DNA of 64,000 bases from Polyangiaceae bacterium (lineage in GTDB: Bacteria > Myxococcota_A > Polyangia > Polyangiales > Polyangiaceae), in NCBI GenBank assembly GCA_020633235.1, contig JACKEA010000001.1:1054001-1118000 (forward strand). Direction: 5' to 3'. The notes under the pieces are model-generated. The model made no database searches. It was not told the origin of the DNA and worked only from the letters and a program-made list of their open reading frames with translations. Positions 49,206 to 57,900 of this stretch are shown here, in pieces; within the stretch, counting starts at the first letter, position 1, and each line of letters begins with the position of its first letter. The position numbers and the translations under genes are program-made.

Positions 49206-50110
49206 GTGCCCCCCTCGAGATCCCCACGCCGCCCGAGGGTGCGGAGTGTGGCTCCGGCAGCTCCACGTTGCGCTTCGAGGACATCGCGCAGGATGGACGG
49301 CTGCGTCTGGAGGGCGTGTGGCCACCCATCGGACCCATCCTCTGGAATCGCATGGCCTTCGCCAAGACCCTGGCTCGCCTCGGGCAGCACGGCGTTCGCG
49401 CGGTGCTCACCCGCGTGGTCATGGAAGGCGGCGACGAGCCCATCAGTGTGCGCAATCGCTGCGAGCACGAGGTGCGTTACCGCCTGGCCCACACCGTGGA
49501 CGAGAGCGGCGCGCCGAATCGACTGATCTTCGATACCTGGCTCGACTCCTTCGCGCCCCGCGGTCACGAGAACAATCCCGGCGCCCCCGCTGACGGCCCT
49601 CGCGTGCGGGTGGCCCGAGCCTACGGCCAGCACGTGTTCACACGCCCCGCGGCGCCGGCGGGCAAGCATCGGGTCACGGCCTTCGAGGATCCGGAGCTTC
49701 CAGCCGTGCCCCCGGAGCGCACGGAATGGCTCTCGCCGGCAGAGCTGCTCGCGCTGCCCGCGGACGCCGAGGCGCTGGAGCCGAAGCTCCGCCCCGATAC
49801 CACCACGGTGGTGTTCGGCCTCGCCCACACCGACGGCAACCAGCACGTGAATTTTCTCGCCTATCCACGCCTCGCGGAAGAAGCCGCCCTGCGGCGGCTC
49901 CGGGAGCTCGGCCTGGACACGCGTCTCCTCGCCCGCCGCACCGACGTCGGCTACCGCAAGCCGAGCTTCGCGGGAGATGCCATGCGCTTCGTGCTGCGCG
50001 CTTACCGCCGCGCCGGCCGCGTCGGCATCGTGGGGGCGTTCGTACCGGACGGACGCGAGCTCAGCGTGGAGCGCCCGCACGCGGTCGTACGCCTCGAGCT
50101 TTCGGAGTGA
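49202..50110 (+). CDS. Double-hotdog thioesterase-like protein
   Basis: A 302-residue protein whose ATG overlaps the thiD stop (ATGA). The C-terminal half reads like a hotdog acyl-CoA/ACP thioesterase: AHTDGNQHVNFLAYPRLAEE (D/N-x-x-x-H-V-N helix-start), DVGYRKPSFAGDAMRF and RVGIVGAFVP. The N-terminal half has similar beta segments (PIGPILWNRMAFAKTL), suggesting two hotdog domains. Substrate unknown; not obviously linked to thiamine despite the coupling. Confidence 0.68.
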   Translation: MSAPLEIPTPPEGAECGSGSSTLRFEDIAQDGRLRLEGVWPPIGPILWNRMAFAKTLARLGQHGVRAVLTRVVMEGGDEPISVRNRCEHEVRYRLAHTVDESGAPNRLIFDTWLDSFAPRGHENNPGAPADGPRVRVARAYGQHVFTRPAAPAGKHRVTAFEDPELPAVPPERTEWLSPAELLALPADAEALEPKLRPDTTTVVFGLAHTDGNQHVNFLAYPRLAEEAALRRLRELGLDTRLLARRTDVGYRKPSFAGDAMRFVLRAYRRAGRVGIVGAFVPDGRELSVERPHAVVRLELSE

Positions 50111-50114
50111 CCCA

Positions 50115-50495
50115 ATGCGGCGCGTCCGCAGCGTGTTTCATGACGTGTTCCGCGTGCTCTCGCTGACGCTGTTCGTGCTTTTGGTGTTTCCCGCGGCCTG
50201 CGTCGCGCCGCCGCCGCCCGCGCTGGCCACGCATCCGAAGCCGCCCCCGAAGCCCGGCACCAGCATCACGCATTCGCGCATGTGCGAGTGCACCGTGTGC
50301 ACCGTGGCTGCATGCTGCAAAGGCGACACCGAGGACGACGCGCCTCAGGACTGCCACGCCGACGAAACCACTGGGGAAATGCGCTGCGGCTTGGCGATGA
50401 CCAGCTGCGTGGGGCGCTGCAGCCGCGAGGTGTGGCGAGTGCCCCTTTCGAAGGAATGCGACGAGCACCGCCCCGCGGGCTGTTGCGCCGGTTGA
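50115..50495 (+). CDS. Small Cys-rich lipoprotein
   Basis: A 126-residue protein from ATG 50115. A signal helix with lipobox (VFPAACVA) leads to a Pro-rich stretch and a compact domain with about twelve Cys (CECTVCTVAACCKGD, CGLAMTSCVGRC, CDEHRPAGCCAG). It begins four bases after the preceding stop. Possibly metal-binding or disulfide-stabilised; family unknown. Confidence 0.7.
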   Translation: MRRVRSVFHDVFRVLSLTLFVLLVFPAACVAPPPPALATHPKPPPKPGTSITHSRMCECTVCTVAACCKGDTEDDAPQDCHADETTGEMRCGLAMTSCVGRCSREVWRVPLSKECDEHRPAGCCAG

Positions 50496-50528
50496 GCAGG
50501 GCCAAAAGGTCGGGCATGCTCGCCCGCC

Positions 50529-51458
50529 ATGAAGCTCCGACCGCTCTTCTTCGGCGTACTCCTGTTCTCCCTGGCCGCGTGCGACAAGGAGGAGCAACCG
50601 AAGCCCGAGCCCACGGTGGGCACGGTGGATCTGGCCGCGAGCCAGCGGCCCGCTCGGCCTCACCCGCCGCGCCGCGCGGCGCGGCCGATGCCACCCAAGC
50701 CCAAGGACATTCCCGCGCCGGAGGACGTTGCGGAGCCGCCCAAGACGGCGAAGAAGACCAAGACCGGCCTCTACACGCTGGTGCTCGAGAAGGGCAAAGG
50801 CAAGACGCACCCCAAGCCCGAAGACAAGGTGAAGGTGCACTACACGGGCTGGACCAAAGACGGAAAGATGTTCGACAGCTCCGTCGCGCGGGACCAACCC
50901 GCGGAGTTTTCCGTGGGGCAGGTGATCAAGGGCTGGACCGAAGCGCTGCAGCTGATGGTCGAAGGCGAAAAGCGTCGCTTGTGGATCCCCGCGGACCTGG
51001 CCTACGGCGAGCACCCTCAGTTCGGTCCCGCGGGGCAGCTGACCTTCGACGTGGAGCTCTTGGAGATCGTCCAGCCGCCGAAGCCGATCCCCGCGCCTTC
51101 GGACGTGAAGGCGGCGCCCAAGACGGCGACGAAGACGGACAGCGGGCTCGCGTATCGCGTGCTGAAGAAGGGCACCGGCACGAAGCACCCCGCCGCCACG
51201 GATCGCGTGACCGTCGTCTACACGGGCTGGACTCCGGACGGGAAGATGTTCGACAGCTCCACGCTGCATGACGGGCCCGCGACGTTCCCCCTGAACCACG
51301 TCATCAAGGGCTGGACCGAGGGCGTTCAGCTGATGGTGGAAGGGGAGAAGATGCGCTTCTGGATCCCGAGTGATCTGGCCTACGGCGACAAGCCGCGGCG
51401 CCCCGGCGCGCCGGCCGGTCCTCTCGTCTTCGACGTCGAGCTGGTGACGATCCACTGA
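50529..51458 (+). CDS. Tandem-FKBP peptidyl-prolyl isomerase lipoprotein
   Basis: A 309-residue lipoprotein (lipobox FSLAACDK) with a Lys/Pro/Glu linker and two complete FKBP domains. The first has VKVHYTGWTKDGKMFDSS, VIKGWTEALQLMVEGEK and IPADLAYGE; the second VTVVYTGWTPDGKMFDSS, VIKGWTEGVQLMVEGEK and IPSDLAYGD. Both keep the active-site Tyr, Asp-Ser, Trp and Tyr positions. It should accelerate folding of proteins outside the cytoplasm. Single-FKBP lipoproteins are common; tandem forms on one linker are less usual. Confidence 0.93.
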   Translation: MKLRPLFFGVLLFSLAACDKEEQPKPEPTVGTVDLAASQRPARPHPPRRAARPMPPKPKDIPAPEDVAEPPKTAKKTKTGLYTLVLEKGKGKTHPKPEDKVKVHYTGWTKDGKMFDSSVARDQPAEFSVGQVIKGWTEALQLMVEGEKRRLWIPADLAYGEHPQFGPAGQLTFDVELLEIVQPPKPIPAPSDVKAAPKTATKTDSGLAYRVLKKGTGTKHPAATDRVTVVYTGWTPDGKMFDSSTLHDGPATFPLNHVIKGWTEGVQLMVEGEKMRFWIPSDLAYGDKPRRPGAPAGPLVFDVELVTIH

Positions 51459-51573
51459 ACGCAGCTTCTGCGGCGCTCTCGGGAACCGCTGCAAGCGGTG
51501 CGGACCTGCAATTTGTCAGGCGTCGGCATTCCCCGCACTGAATCGCGGCATGGGCCATGCTAGACGCGGCACC

Positions 51574-52971
51574 ATGGACGCCCGTTTGGGAACCGAAGAG
51601 CGCCCCGTGCGCGTCGCCGTCGTGGGTGCCGGTCCGGCCGGCTTCTTCACCGCGGACGCGCTCTTGCGTCGAGACGCCCCCGTCTTCGACGTCGACGTCT
51701 TCGAGCGACTGCCGACGCCGTTTGGCCTCGTGCGCGCCGGTGTCGCGCCGGACCACCAAAAAATAAAGAACGTCACCAAGACCTTCGACCGTACGGCGAA
51801 GGAGAGTCGCTTCCGCTTCATGGGCAACGTGAGGGTGGGGCGCGACATCAGCGCGGAAGAGCTTGCCGAGCACTATGACCAGGTGGTGTACGCCGTGGGC
51901 AGCTCCAGCGACCGTCGCCTCGGCATCCCCGGGGAAGAGCTGCGGGATTGTCACGCCGCTACGGCCTTCGTCGGCTGGTACAACGCGCACCCGGACTTTC
52001 GGGACTTTCCCTTCGACCTTCAAACCGGGCGCGCCGTGGTGGTGGGCGTGGGCAATGTGGCCCTCGACATCAGCCGCGTGCTGCTCCGGAGCCCCGCAGA
52101 GCTCGCCAAGACGGACATCGCGGGGCATGCCCTGGACGTGCTCGAGCACAGCAAGATCCGCGAGGTGGTGCTGCTCGCGCGACGCGGGCCCGCGGAGGCG
52201 GCCTTCGAGCAGAAAGAGCTCGCGGACATCGCGGCGCTCGAGGGCGTCAGCGTGCACATCGACCCGGAGGTCCTGGAGCGAGATGCGGCGCGCGTCGGCG
52301 AGCTCGATGCGAAAGCGCGCCGCAACGTGGAGTACATGCTGGAGCTCACGCGGGCGCAGAAGCAGAAGACCGAGCGCGCGCTGACCATTCGTTTCCTGAC
52401 CTCTCCCTTGGAGGTGCTCGAGGGGGAGCCGGATCGGGTGCGCGGCGTGCTGGTGGAGAAGAACGAGCTGGTGGAGGGAGAGCGCGGGCCAACGGCGCGG
52501 GGCACCGGCGAGACCTTCGAGATCGACGCCGGCATCGTGTTTCGTTCGGTGGGCTACTACGGCCTGCCGTTGCCGGACGTGCCGTACGATCAGAAGCGGG
52601 GCATCATTCCGAACGAAGAGGGTCGCGTGCTCGATGCTCCCGGCGGCTCGATCCTTCCCGGGGTGTATGCCGTCGGCTGGATCCGCCGTGGCCCCGTCGG
52701 TGTGATCGGGACCAACAAGGCGGACGCCCAGGCCGTGGCCGAGCTCATGGCGGAGGATCTACCGAAGCTCTCGGGGCGGAGCGACGCGGCCGTGACTCAC
52801 GCGGCGGTGGATGCGCTCTTGGCTCGCCGGGGCGTGCGGGTCGCGAGCTACGCGGACTGGGGCGTGATCGACCAGCTCGAGGTGTCCCAGGGCAAAGAGC
52901 GAGGAAAGATCCGCGAAAAGCTGACCACCGTGGAGCAAATGTTGGACTCGCTCCCGCCGCGGCGACGCTAA
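51574..52971 (+). CDS. Ferredoxin-NADP+ reductase, FprA/adrenodoxin-reductase type
   Basis: A 465-residue flavoprotein that moves electrons between NADPH and ferredoxin. It has the FAD site VAVVGAGPAGFFTADAL, the family block LPTPFGLVRAGVAPDHQKIK, the NADPH site VVVGVGNVALDISRVLL with LLARRGPAEAAF, FRSVGYYG, and the C-terminal YAVGWIRRGPVGVIGTNK. Length and motifs match mycobacterial FprA. ATG 51574 removes a short unconserved N-terminus (ATG 51550 also possible). The aldehyde dehydrogenase follows after nine bases. Confidence 0.93.
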   Translation: MDARLGTEERPVRVAVVGAGPAGFFTADALLRRDAPVFDVDVFERLPTPFGLVRAGVAPDHQKIKNVTKTFDRTAKESRFRFMGNVRVGRDISAEELAEHYDQVVYAVGSSSDRRLGIPGEELRDCHAATAFVGWYNAHPDFRDFPFDLQTGRAVVVGVGNVALDISRVLLRSPAELAKTDIAGHALDVLEHSKIREVVLLARRGPAEAAFEQKELADIAALEGVSVHIDPEVLERDAARVGELDAKARRNVEYMLELTRAQKQKTERALTIRFLTSPLEVLEGEPDRVRGVLVEKNELVEGERGPTARGTGETFEIDAGIVFRSVGYYGLPLPDVPYDQKRGIIPNEEGRVLDAPGGSILPGVYAVGWIRRGPVGVIGTNKADAQAVAELMAEDLPKLSGRSDAAVTHAAVDALLARRGVRVASYADWGVIDQLEVSQGKERGKIREKLTTVEQMLDSLPPRRR

Positions 52972-52980
52972 GATGCTTGT

Positions 52981-54531
52981 GTGAAGACCCTGAGAAGCTA
53001 CGTCGAAGGCAAGTGGATGGCGGGCAGCGGGCCCGGCGCGAAGCTCGAGAACCCCGCGACGGAAGAGGTGCTGGCGGAGACGTCCACGACCGGCATCGAC
53101 ATGCACCAGGCGCTCGCCTTCGCTCGCGACACGGGCGGTCCGGCGCTTCGTGAGCTCGGCTTCGCCCAGCGGGGCGAGCTGCTCGAGGGCATGACCCGCG
53201 CCATCCATGGCGCCCGTGAAGAGCTCATCGAGCTGGCCATCCAGAACGGCGGCAACACGCGGAGCGACGCCAAGTTCGACATCGACGGCGCCACCGCCAC
53301 GTTGCAGGCCTACGCGGAGCTCGGCAAGTCCCTGGGCGACGCGAAGCTCTTGGTCGATGGCGAGCCGACGGACATCGCGGGCTCACGGCTGCAGGGCTGG
53401 CACGTGCTTTCGCCGCGCCATGGTGTCGCGGTGCACATCAACGCATTCAACTTTCCCGCCTGGGGTTGGGCCGAAAAGGCCGCCTGCGCGATGTTGGCGG
53501 GTATGCCCGTGGTCACGAAGCCGGCGACGGCGTCGGCGCTGGTGGCGTGGCGCAGCGCCGAGCTGGTGGTGGAGGCGGGGGTGCTTCCTCCGGGGGCGTT
53601 CAGCCTGGTGTGCGGCTCGGCGGGAGATCTGCTCGACCATCTCTCGTGGCAGGACGTGGTGGCCTTCACCGGCGGCAGCGAGACGGGGCAGAAGATCCGC
53701 CGTGGGGAGCGCGTGCTGGCCGCGGGCGTGCGCGTGAACGTCGAAGCCGACAGCCTGAACGCCGCCATCTTGGTGCCCGGAGCGGACGACGCGACCTTCC
53801 ACGCGTTCATTCGCGACGTGCACCGCGACATGACGCAGAAGGCCGGCCAGAAGTGCACGGCCATCCGCCGCGTGATCGTGCCGGAGGCGGAGCTCGAGCG
53901 CGTGCGCGACGCGCTCTCGGCGGAGCTCGACAGCACCAAGATCGGAAACCCCGCGCTGGACGACGTGCGCATGGGACCCGTCGCCACGCGGACGCAGCAG
54001 AAGGACGTGGCCGCGGGGGTCGAGCGGCTCCTGACCCAGACGAAGGTGGCCTGGGGAGATCCCAAGAGCGTCGCTCCCATCGGGGTGCCCGCGGGCAAGG
54101 GCTACTTCGCGCCGCTGCTCCTGCTGGAAGCGACGGACTCCCTGGCCGCCACCGCGGTGCACGCTCACGAGGTGTTCGGTCCGGTGGCCACGCTGTTGCC
54201 GTACGACGGCAGCGCGGAGCATGCCGCGCGCATCGTGCGCGAAGGGCAGGGCGGTCTGGTCAGCTCCGTGTACGGAGACGATCGCAAGGTGCTCGCCGCG
54301 CTGGTGCACGCGCTCGCGCCGTGGCTCGGTCGGCTGGTGGTTGTGGACGCGAAGATCGCCGACAAGTCCGTGGCGCCGGGCACGGTGCTGCCGCAGCTGG
54401 TGCACGGTGGGCCCGGTCGTGCCGGCGGTGGGGAAGAGCTCGGGGGTCTACGTGGAATGGCGCTCTACCAGCAGCGCACCGCGGTTCAGGGCAACGGCCC
54501 GCTGATCGCCCGCTTCATCGGGAAGAATTGA
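52981..54531 (+). CDS. Aldehyde dehydrogenase of the PaaZ/BoxD type
   Basis: A 516-residue NAD(P)-dependent enzyme from GTG 52981. Family-specific segments are FARDTGGPALRELGFAQRGE, DGEPTDIAGSRLQGW, VHINAFNFPAWGWAEKAAC and VEADSLNAAILVPGAD (catalytic Glu); MTQKAGQKCTAIRRV holds the catalytic Cys. This matches the oxepin-CoA/3,4-dehydroadipyl-CoA semialdehyde dehydrogenases of phenylacetate and aerobic benzoate degradation. The C-terminal hydratase of PaaZ is absent, so it is closer to BoxD. A ferredoxin reductase precedes and a beta-ketoadipate-lactonase-like hydrolase converges on it, but no other paa/box genes are in view. Confidence 0.85.
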   Translation: MKTLRSYVEGKWMAGSGPGAKLENPATEEVLAETSTTGIDMHQALAFARDTGGPALRELGFAQRGELLEGMTRAIHGAREELIELAIQNGGNTRSDAKFDIDGATATLQAYAELGKSLGDAKLLVDGEPTDIAGSRLQGWHVLSPRHGVAVHINAFNFPAWGWAEKAACAMLAGMPVVTKPATASALVAWRSAELVVEAGVLPPGAFSLVCGSAGDLLDHLSWQDVVAFTGGSETGQKIRRGERVLAAGVRVNVEADSLNAAILVPGADDATFHAFIRDVHRDMTQKAGQKCTAIRRVIVPEAELERVRDALSAELDSTKIGNPALDDVRMGPVATRTQQKDVAAGVERLLTQTKVAWGDPKSVAPIGVPAGKGYFAPLLLLEATDSLAATAVHAHEVFGPVATLLPYDGSAEHAARIVREGQGGLVSSVYGDDRKVLAALVHALAPWLGRLVVVDAKIADKSVAPGTVLPQLVHGGPGRAGGGEELGGLRGMALYQQRTAVQGNGPLIARFIGKN

Positions 54532-55351
54532 CTGTCGGCTCGGCGCGAGGCCTCGCGCCGAGGAAATCCACGAGCAGCTCGGCGACGGTCGTCGGGGCTT
54601 CCGTCGGAAAATCGTGGCCGGCTCCCGGGATCAGCGACAGCGTAGCCTGAGGGATCAGCCGCGCCAGCCGGCGCGAGTTCTCTGCGTCAATCAGCCGATC
54701 GGCGTCACCGGTGACGACCAACGTCCGCGCGCGGATGTGACGCAGACGGTCGCCGGTGTCGTGCAGCGCTCCGGCGACGAGCTGTGCCAGCACGCCGTGC
54801 AGCACCGGCGGCTCCTCACGGACCAGCTCCACCCAATGCTCGATGACGTCCGGTCGCTCGCGCACGAACTTCTCGGAAAGCACCAGCGGCGCGGTCTGCC
54901 GAACGGCTTGCTCTGGGCCCAAGCGCATGGGGCCCACCAGCTCGCGGATGACGGACACGGGCATGCGCGTGGAGTGGCGAAAGCCGCCGGCGCGGGTGCA
55001 GCCGAGCACCAGGCCGTCCACGCGTGCGGGGTGACCGATGGCGAGCTCTTGCGCGATCATTCCTCCGAGCGACACACCGAACACGTGGGCGCGCCGAACC
55101 CCGGCAGCGTCCAACACCCGGGCCGCGTCGTCGGCCATGTTGCGGGTGGTGTAGGGCGGGGGCGGCGCGCTGCTACGACCCACGCCGCGGTTGTCGAACA
55201 CGATCACGCGGAAGCGCTCAGCCAGGCGCGGGACGACCTCGCCCCAATGGCGGGCCGTGCGCGCCAGGCCGCGGATCATGAGCAGCGGTGGCGCGGCGCC
55301 GTTGCCGTGGACTTCGTAATACAGGCGTGCCGGACCGCTCTCGGTGTACAC
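54515..55351 (-). CDS. Alpha/beta hydrolase (3-oxoadipate enol-lactonase-like)
   Basis: A 278-residue serine hydrolase. The nucleophile elbow is VFGVSLGGMIAQELA (Ser), the acid lies in VVTGDADRLIDAEN (Asp) and the base in IPGAGHDFPTEAP (His). IRGLARTARHW provides the oxyanion-loop region and FDNRGVGRSSAP is typical. The overall layout matches PcaD-like lactonases and related esterases. Its 3' end overlaps the aldehyde dehydrogenase by 17 bp. Confidence 0.85.
   Translation of the reverse strand: MYTESGPARLYYEVHGNGAAPPLLMIRGLARTARHWGEVVPRLAERFRVIVFDNRGVGRSSAPPPPYTTRNMADDAARVLDAAGVRRAHVFGVSLGGMIAQELAIGHPARVDGLVLGCTRAGGFRHSTRMPVSVIRELVGPMRLGPEQAVRQTAPLVLSEKFVRERPDVIEHWVELVREEPPVLHGVLAQLVAGALHDTGDRLRHIRARTLVVTGDADRLIDAENSRRLARLIPQATLSLIPGAGHDFPTEAPTTVAELLVDFLGARPRAEPTVNSSR
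54539..54562. terminator. GC-rich perfect palindrome, possible terminator
   Basis: CTCGGCGCGAGG is followed directly by its reverse complement (24 bp in all). It lies within the last codons of the hydrolase, eight bases after the convergent aldehyde dehydrogenase stop. It shares the C-G-G-C-G-C-G-A-G word of the dispersed element. No T-run follows, so termination is only a guess. Confidence 0.45.
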
Positions 55352-55360
55352 CCGGGGAGC

Positions 55361-56278
55361 TTACCGCGGATACATGCGGGGCGCGGCCGGGGCCAAGGCC
55401 GCGGCCAGCAGGGTGGCGGCCTTTTCCAGCTCCGGCGCGAAGGCCATGCGCCAGGGTCGGCGCAGTGGAGGGGCCGAAAGTCGCAACACCTTGACCCCGC
55501 CCTCTCCCACGTAGGGCTGGGCAACCCACTCCGACAGCACGGCGATGCCCAACTTGGCCCGGGCCGCGTCGATGATGGCCTCGGTGAGCGGTAGCCGAAG
55601 GACGTCGAGGCGTGGCCTTCGGCGGCCGAACACGCGGCGCATGAACCAGCGCGCTTCGGCGTCGGGGGTCTGACTCGAGGTGATGATGGGATGCTCGCGT
55701 AGATCGCGCGGGGCCAAGCTGTCGCGCTTGGAGAGCGGATGATCCGCCGCCACCAGGAACACCATCTCGTCCTCGAACAACGGTAGCTCGAGAAATGGCG
55801 AGCTCACCCGCGACGTCGTGAGCAAGGCGATGTCCACTTCGCCGGCAGCGAGGGCGGACGCGGGCGTGCGGGTGTGCTCCATGGCGAGAGTGACCTGCAC
55901 GTTCGGCAGGCTGCTCTTGAGCTTGGCCAGGGTGGACGGCAGCCAGCGGTAAGCCATGTAGCATTCACACACCAGCCGCACGCGGCGCGGCGGGGCGTCC
56001 GGGGACACGGTGCTGCGCTCCAGGTCCACCAGCTGAGCCAGCAGGGCGCTGGCCCCCGCGAGCAGCCGAGCACCCGCCGGTGTGGGCGACAGCCCTCGCG
56101 TCGTGCGGTCGAACAACTTGAGGCCGAGCTTGTCTTCCGCGAGCAGGAGCCCGCGGCTCACCGCGGATTGAGTGACGTGCAGCACCGAGGCCGCCTTCAC
56201 CGTGGAGCCGGCGGTGGCGACCGCCAGCACCAGCTCCAGATCCCGAACTTCGAGCCGCGGGCTAGGTATGCGCTCCAC
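55361..56278 (-). CDS. LysR-family transcriptional regulator
   Basis: A 305-residue LysR regulator. The N-terminal winged helix-turn-helix is AGSTVKAASVLHVTQSAVSR (about residues 23-42), followed by LEDKLGLKLFDRTTRG-type linker sequence and a periplasmic-binding-like effector domain (residues about 90-300). It is divergent from a glutathione S-transferase gene across 62 bp, the usual arrangement for a LysR regulator and its target, and is nine bases upstream of the hydrolase on the same strand. Confidence 0.9.
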   Translation of the reverse strand: MERIPSPRLEVRDLELVLAVATAGSTVKAASVLHVTQSAVSRGLLLAEDKLGLKLFDRTTRGLSPTPAGARLLAGASALLAQLVDLERSTVSPDAPPRRVRLVCECYMAYRWLPSTLAKLKSSLPNVQVTLAMEHTRTPASALAAGEVDIALLTTSRVSSPFLELPLFEDEMVFLVAADHPLSKRDSLAPRDLREHPIITSSQTPDAEARWFMRRVFGRRRPRLDVLRLPLTEAIIDAARAKLGIAVLSEWVAQPYVGEGGVKVLRLSAPPLRRPWRMAFAPELEKAATLLAAALAPAAPRMYPR

Positions 56279-56340
56279 GCATATGGTCTAGCAAAAGAAT
56301 GCGTTGGACGCACGCGCGGCTTCGCCCCAGAAAAAAAGCC

Positions 56341-56937
56341 ATGAAGCTGTACTTCTCACCCCTCGCCTGTTCCCTCGCCACGCGCATCTCGCTGTACGAA
56401 GCGGGCATCGACGCTACCTTCGTGAACGCCAAGAGCGCCGGCGACGAGTTTCGCGCCGTGAGCCCCCTGGGCCTGGTCCCGGTGCTGGTCACTGACGACG
56501 GCCAGATCGTCAGCGAGAACGTCGCAGTTCTCCAGCGCGTCGCTCGTTTGCGTCCCGAAGCAGGGCTGGCGCCCTCGGACCCAGCGCAGCTCTCACGCCT
56601 GCAGCAGTGGCTGTCGTTCATCGCGACGGAGCTCCACCAAGGCGTGTTCTCCCCCCAGTTCGACAAGTCCGCGCCCGAGAGCGTCAAGAGCTACGCCGTG
56701 GCAAAGGCGGACAAGCGCCTGGACTGGGTGGAGCACGAGCTCGACAGCCGTGAGCTCTTGTTCGATCGTTTCAGCGTGGCCGACGCGTTCCTCTACACCG
56801 TGCTCAACTGGACGCTGGTGACCCCGATCGAGCTCAGTCGTTGGCCGCGGGTCGCGGCGTTCCACGCCCGTGTGGCGGAGCGCCCCAACGTCAAACGGGC
56901 GTTCCAGGAGGAGATGACGCTGTATCAAGCTGCCTGA
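56341..56937 (+). CDS. Glutathione S-transferase
   Basis: A 198-residue protein with an N-terminal thioredoxin fold (MKLYFSPLACSLATRISLYE, containing the Cys-10-type residue of beta-class enzymes; GLVPVLVTDDG with the cis-Pro; ISENVAVLQRV-like VSENVAVLQRV) and an all-helical C-terminal domain (DRFSVADAFLYTVLNW, with the N-capping Asp). It conjugates or reduces electrophiles with glutathione. ATG 56341 is preceded by AGAAAAAAAGCC. Probably controlled by the divergent LysR gene. Confidence 0.92.
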   Translation: MKLYFSPLACSLATRISLYEAGIDATFVNAKSAGDEFRAVSPLGLVPVLVTDDGQIVSENVAVLQRVARLRPEAGLAPSDPAQLSRLQQWLSFIATELHQGVFSPQFDKSAPESVKSYAVAKADKRLDWVEHELDSRELLFDRFSVADAFLYTVLNWTLVTPIELSRWPRVAAFHARVAERPNVKRAFQEEMTLYQAA

Positions 56938-56955
56938 GCCCGCTATGCTCGGAGA

Positions 56956-57897
56956 ATGCTGAGGAGCGTGGCCTTGGCCTGCGTGCTGCTGTCCGGTTGC
57001 GGCGGCGGCGACGAAGCACCGGTAACGAGTCGGGATTCCGGTGCGTCTGCCTCGGACGCCGGGGTGGATGCTCCGGCCGAGGCGTCAGAAGATGCCGCCA
57101 TCACCGTGGACGCATCGGACGCGGAGGTCGAAGCCGGACCGACCTTCCGCAGCGCCGGGTGCCAGACCGGCGCGGGGCTCCCCGAGGGCGAGAACACCTT
57201 CATGCTCGAGGGGCTCTCGCGCCGCTACGTGCTCCGGCTCCCGCAGGGCTACCCCGGCGCTCGCGCCTGGCCCGTGGTCTTGGCGTTGCACGGCAACGGC
57301 GGCAGCACGGACTACTGGGACGTGACCAGCGGCTCGCGCGACATCCGCAAAGTCTTGGAGAACGACGCCATCCTCGTCATCGCCGAGGCCATCGAGGGCA
57401 ACTGGCGCGACTACAACCAGCCGGAGAGCACCTGGCCGCCCCGCATGGAGACCGAGCTCCACTACTTCGACACCGTCCTTTCCCAGGTGCGGCAAGAGCT
57501 CTGCGTCGACGACCGGGCCATCTTCTCCATGGGGTTCAGCGGGGGCGGATCGTTCTCCGGCGTGCTGGCTTGCCGCCGCACGGACATCCGAGCCATCGCC
57601 GTCGGCGGTTCGGTCATCTACTTCGACCCTAAGGACTGCGTGGGGAGCTCCGCGGCGTGGGTCACCATCGGCCAGCAGGAGATGAGCACCGCTCGCACGG
57701 ACTTCCGCGACTTCTTCCGTGATCGCGCCGGCTGCGACACGACCAGCCAAGACGTTCCGCCTCCGCCGTGCGTGGCCTACGACGCCTGCGACCCGAACAC
57801 TCCGGTGCACTACTGTGAGCACACCGGCGGGCACGTGTGGCCCGACTTCGGCAGTCAGGCGATGTGGGACTTCTTCTCGCAGTTCGTGGAGAAGTAG
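56956..57897 (+). CDS. Secreted esterase/depolymerase-like lipoprotein
   Basis: A 313-residue protein with lipobox (CVLLSGCGG), an Asp/Ala linker and an alpha/beta-hydrolase domain of the LpqC/PHB-depolymerase/feruloyl-esterase group. The oxyanion region is VVLALHGNGGSTDYW, the nucleophile elbow IFSMGFSGGGSFSG, and the catalytic His lies in CEHTGGHVWPDFG. Eight Cys suggest disulfides in the exported form. Substrate could be a polyester or a plant or microbial ester. It converges with the diiron oxidase gene, three bases away. Confidence 0.87.
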   Translation: MLRSVALACVLLSGCGGGDEAPVTSRDSGASASDAGVDAPAEASEDAAITVDASDAEVEAGPTFRSAGCQTGAGLPEGENTFMLEGLSRRYVLRLPQGYPGARAWPVVLALHGNGGSTDYWDVTSGSRDIRKVLENDAILVIAEAIEGNWRDYNQPESTWPPRMETELHYFDTVLSQVRQELCVDDRAIFSMGFSGGGSFSGVLACRRTDIRAIAVGGSVIYFDPKDCVGSSAAWVTIGQQEMSTARTDFRDFFRDRAGCDTTSQDVPPPPCVAYDACDPNTPVHYCEHTGGHVWPDFGSQAMWDFFSQFVEK

Positions 57898-57900
57898 CGC

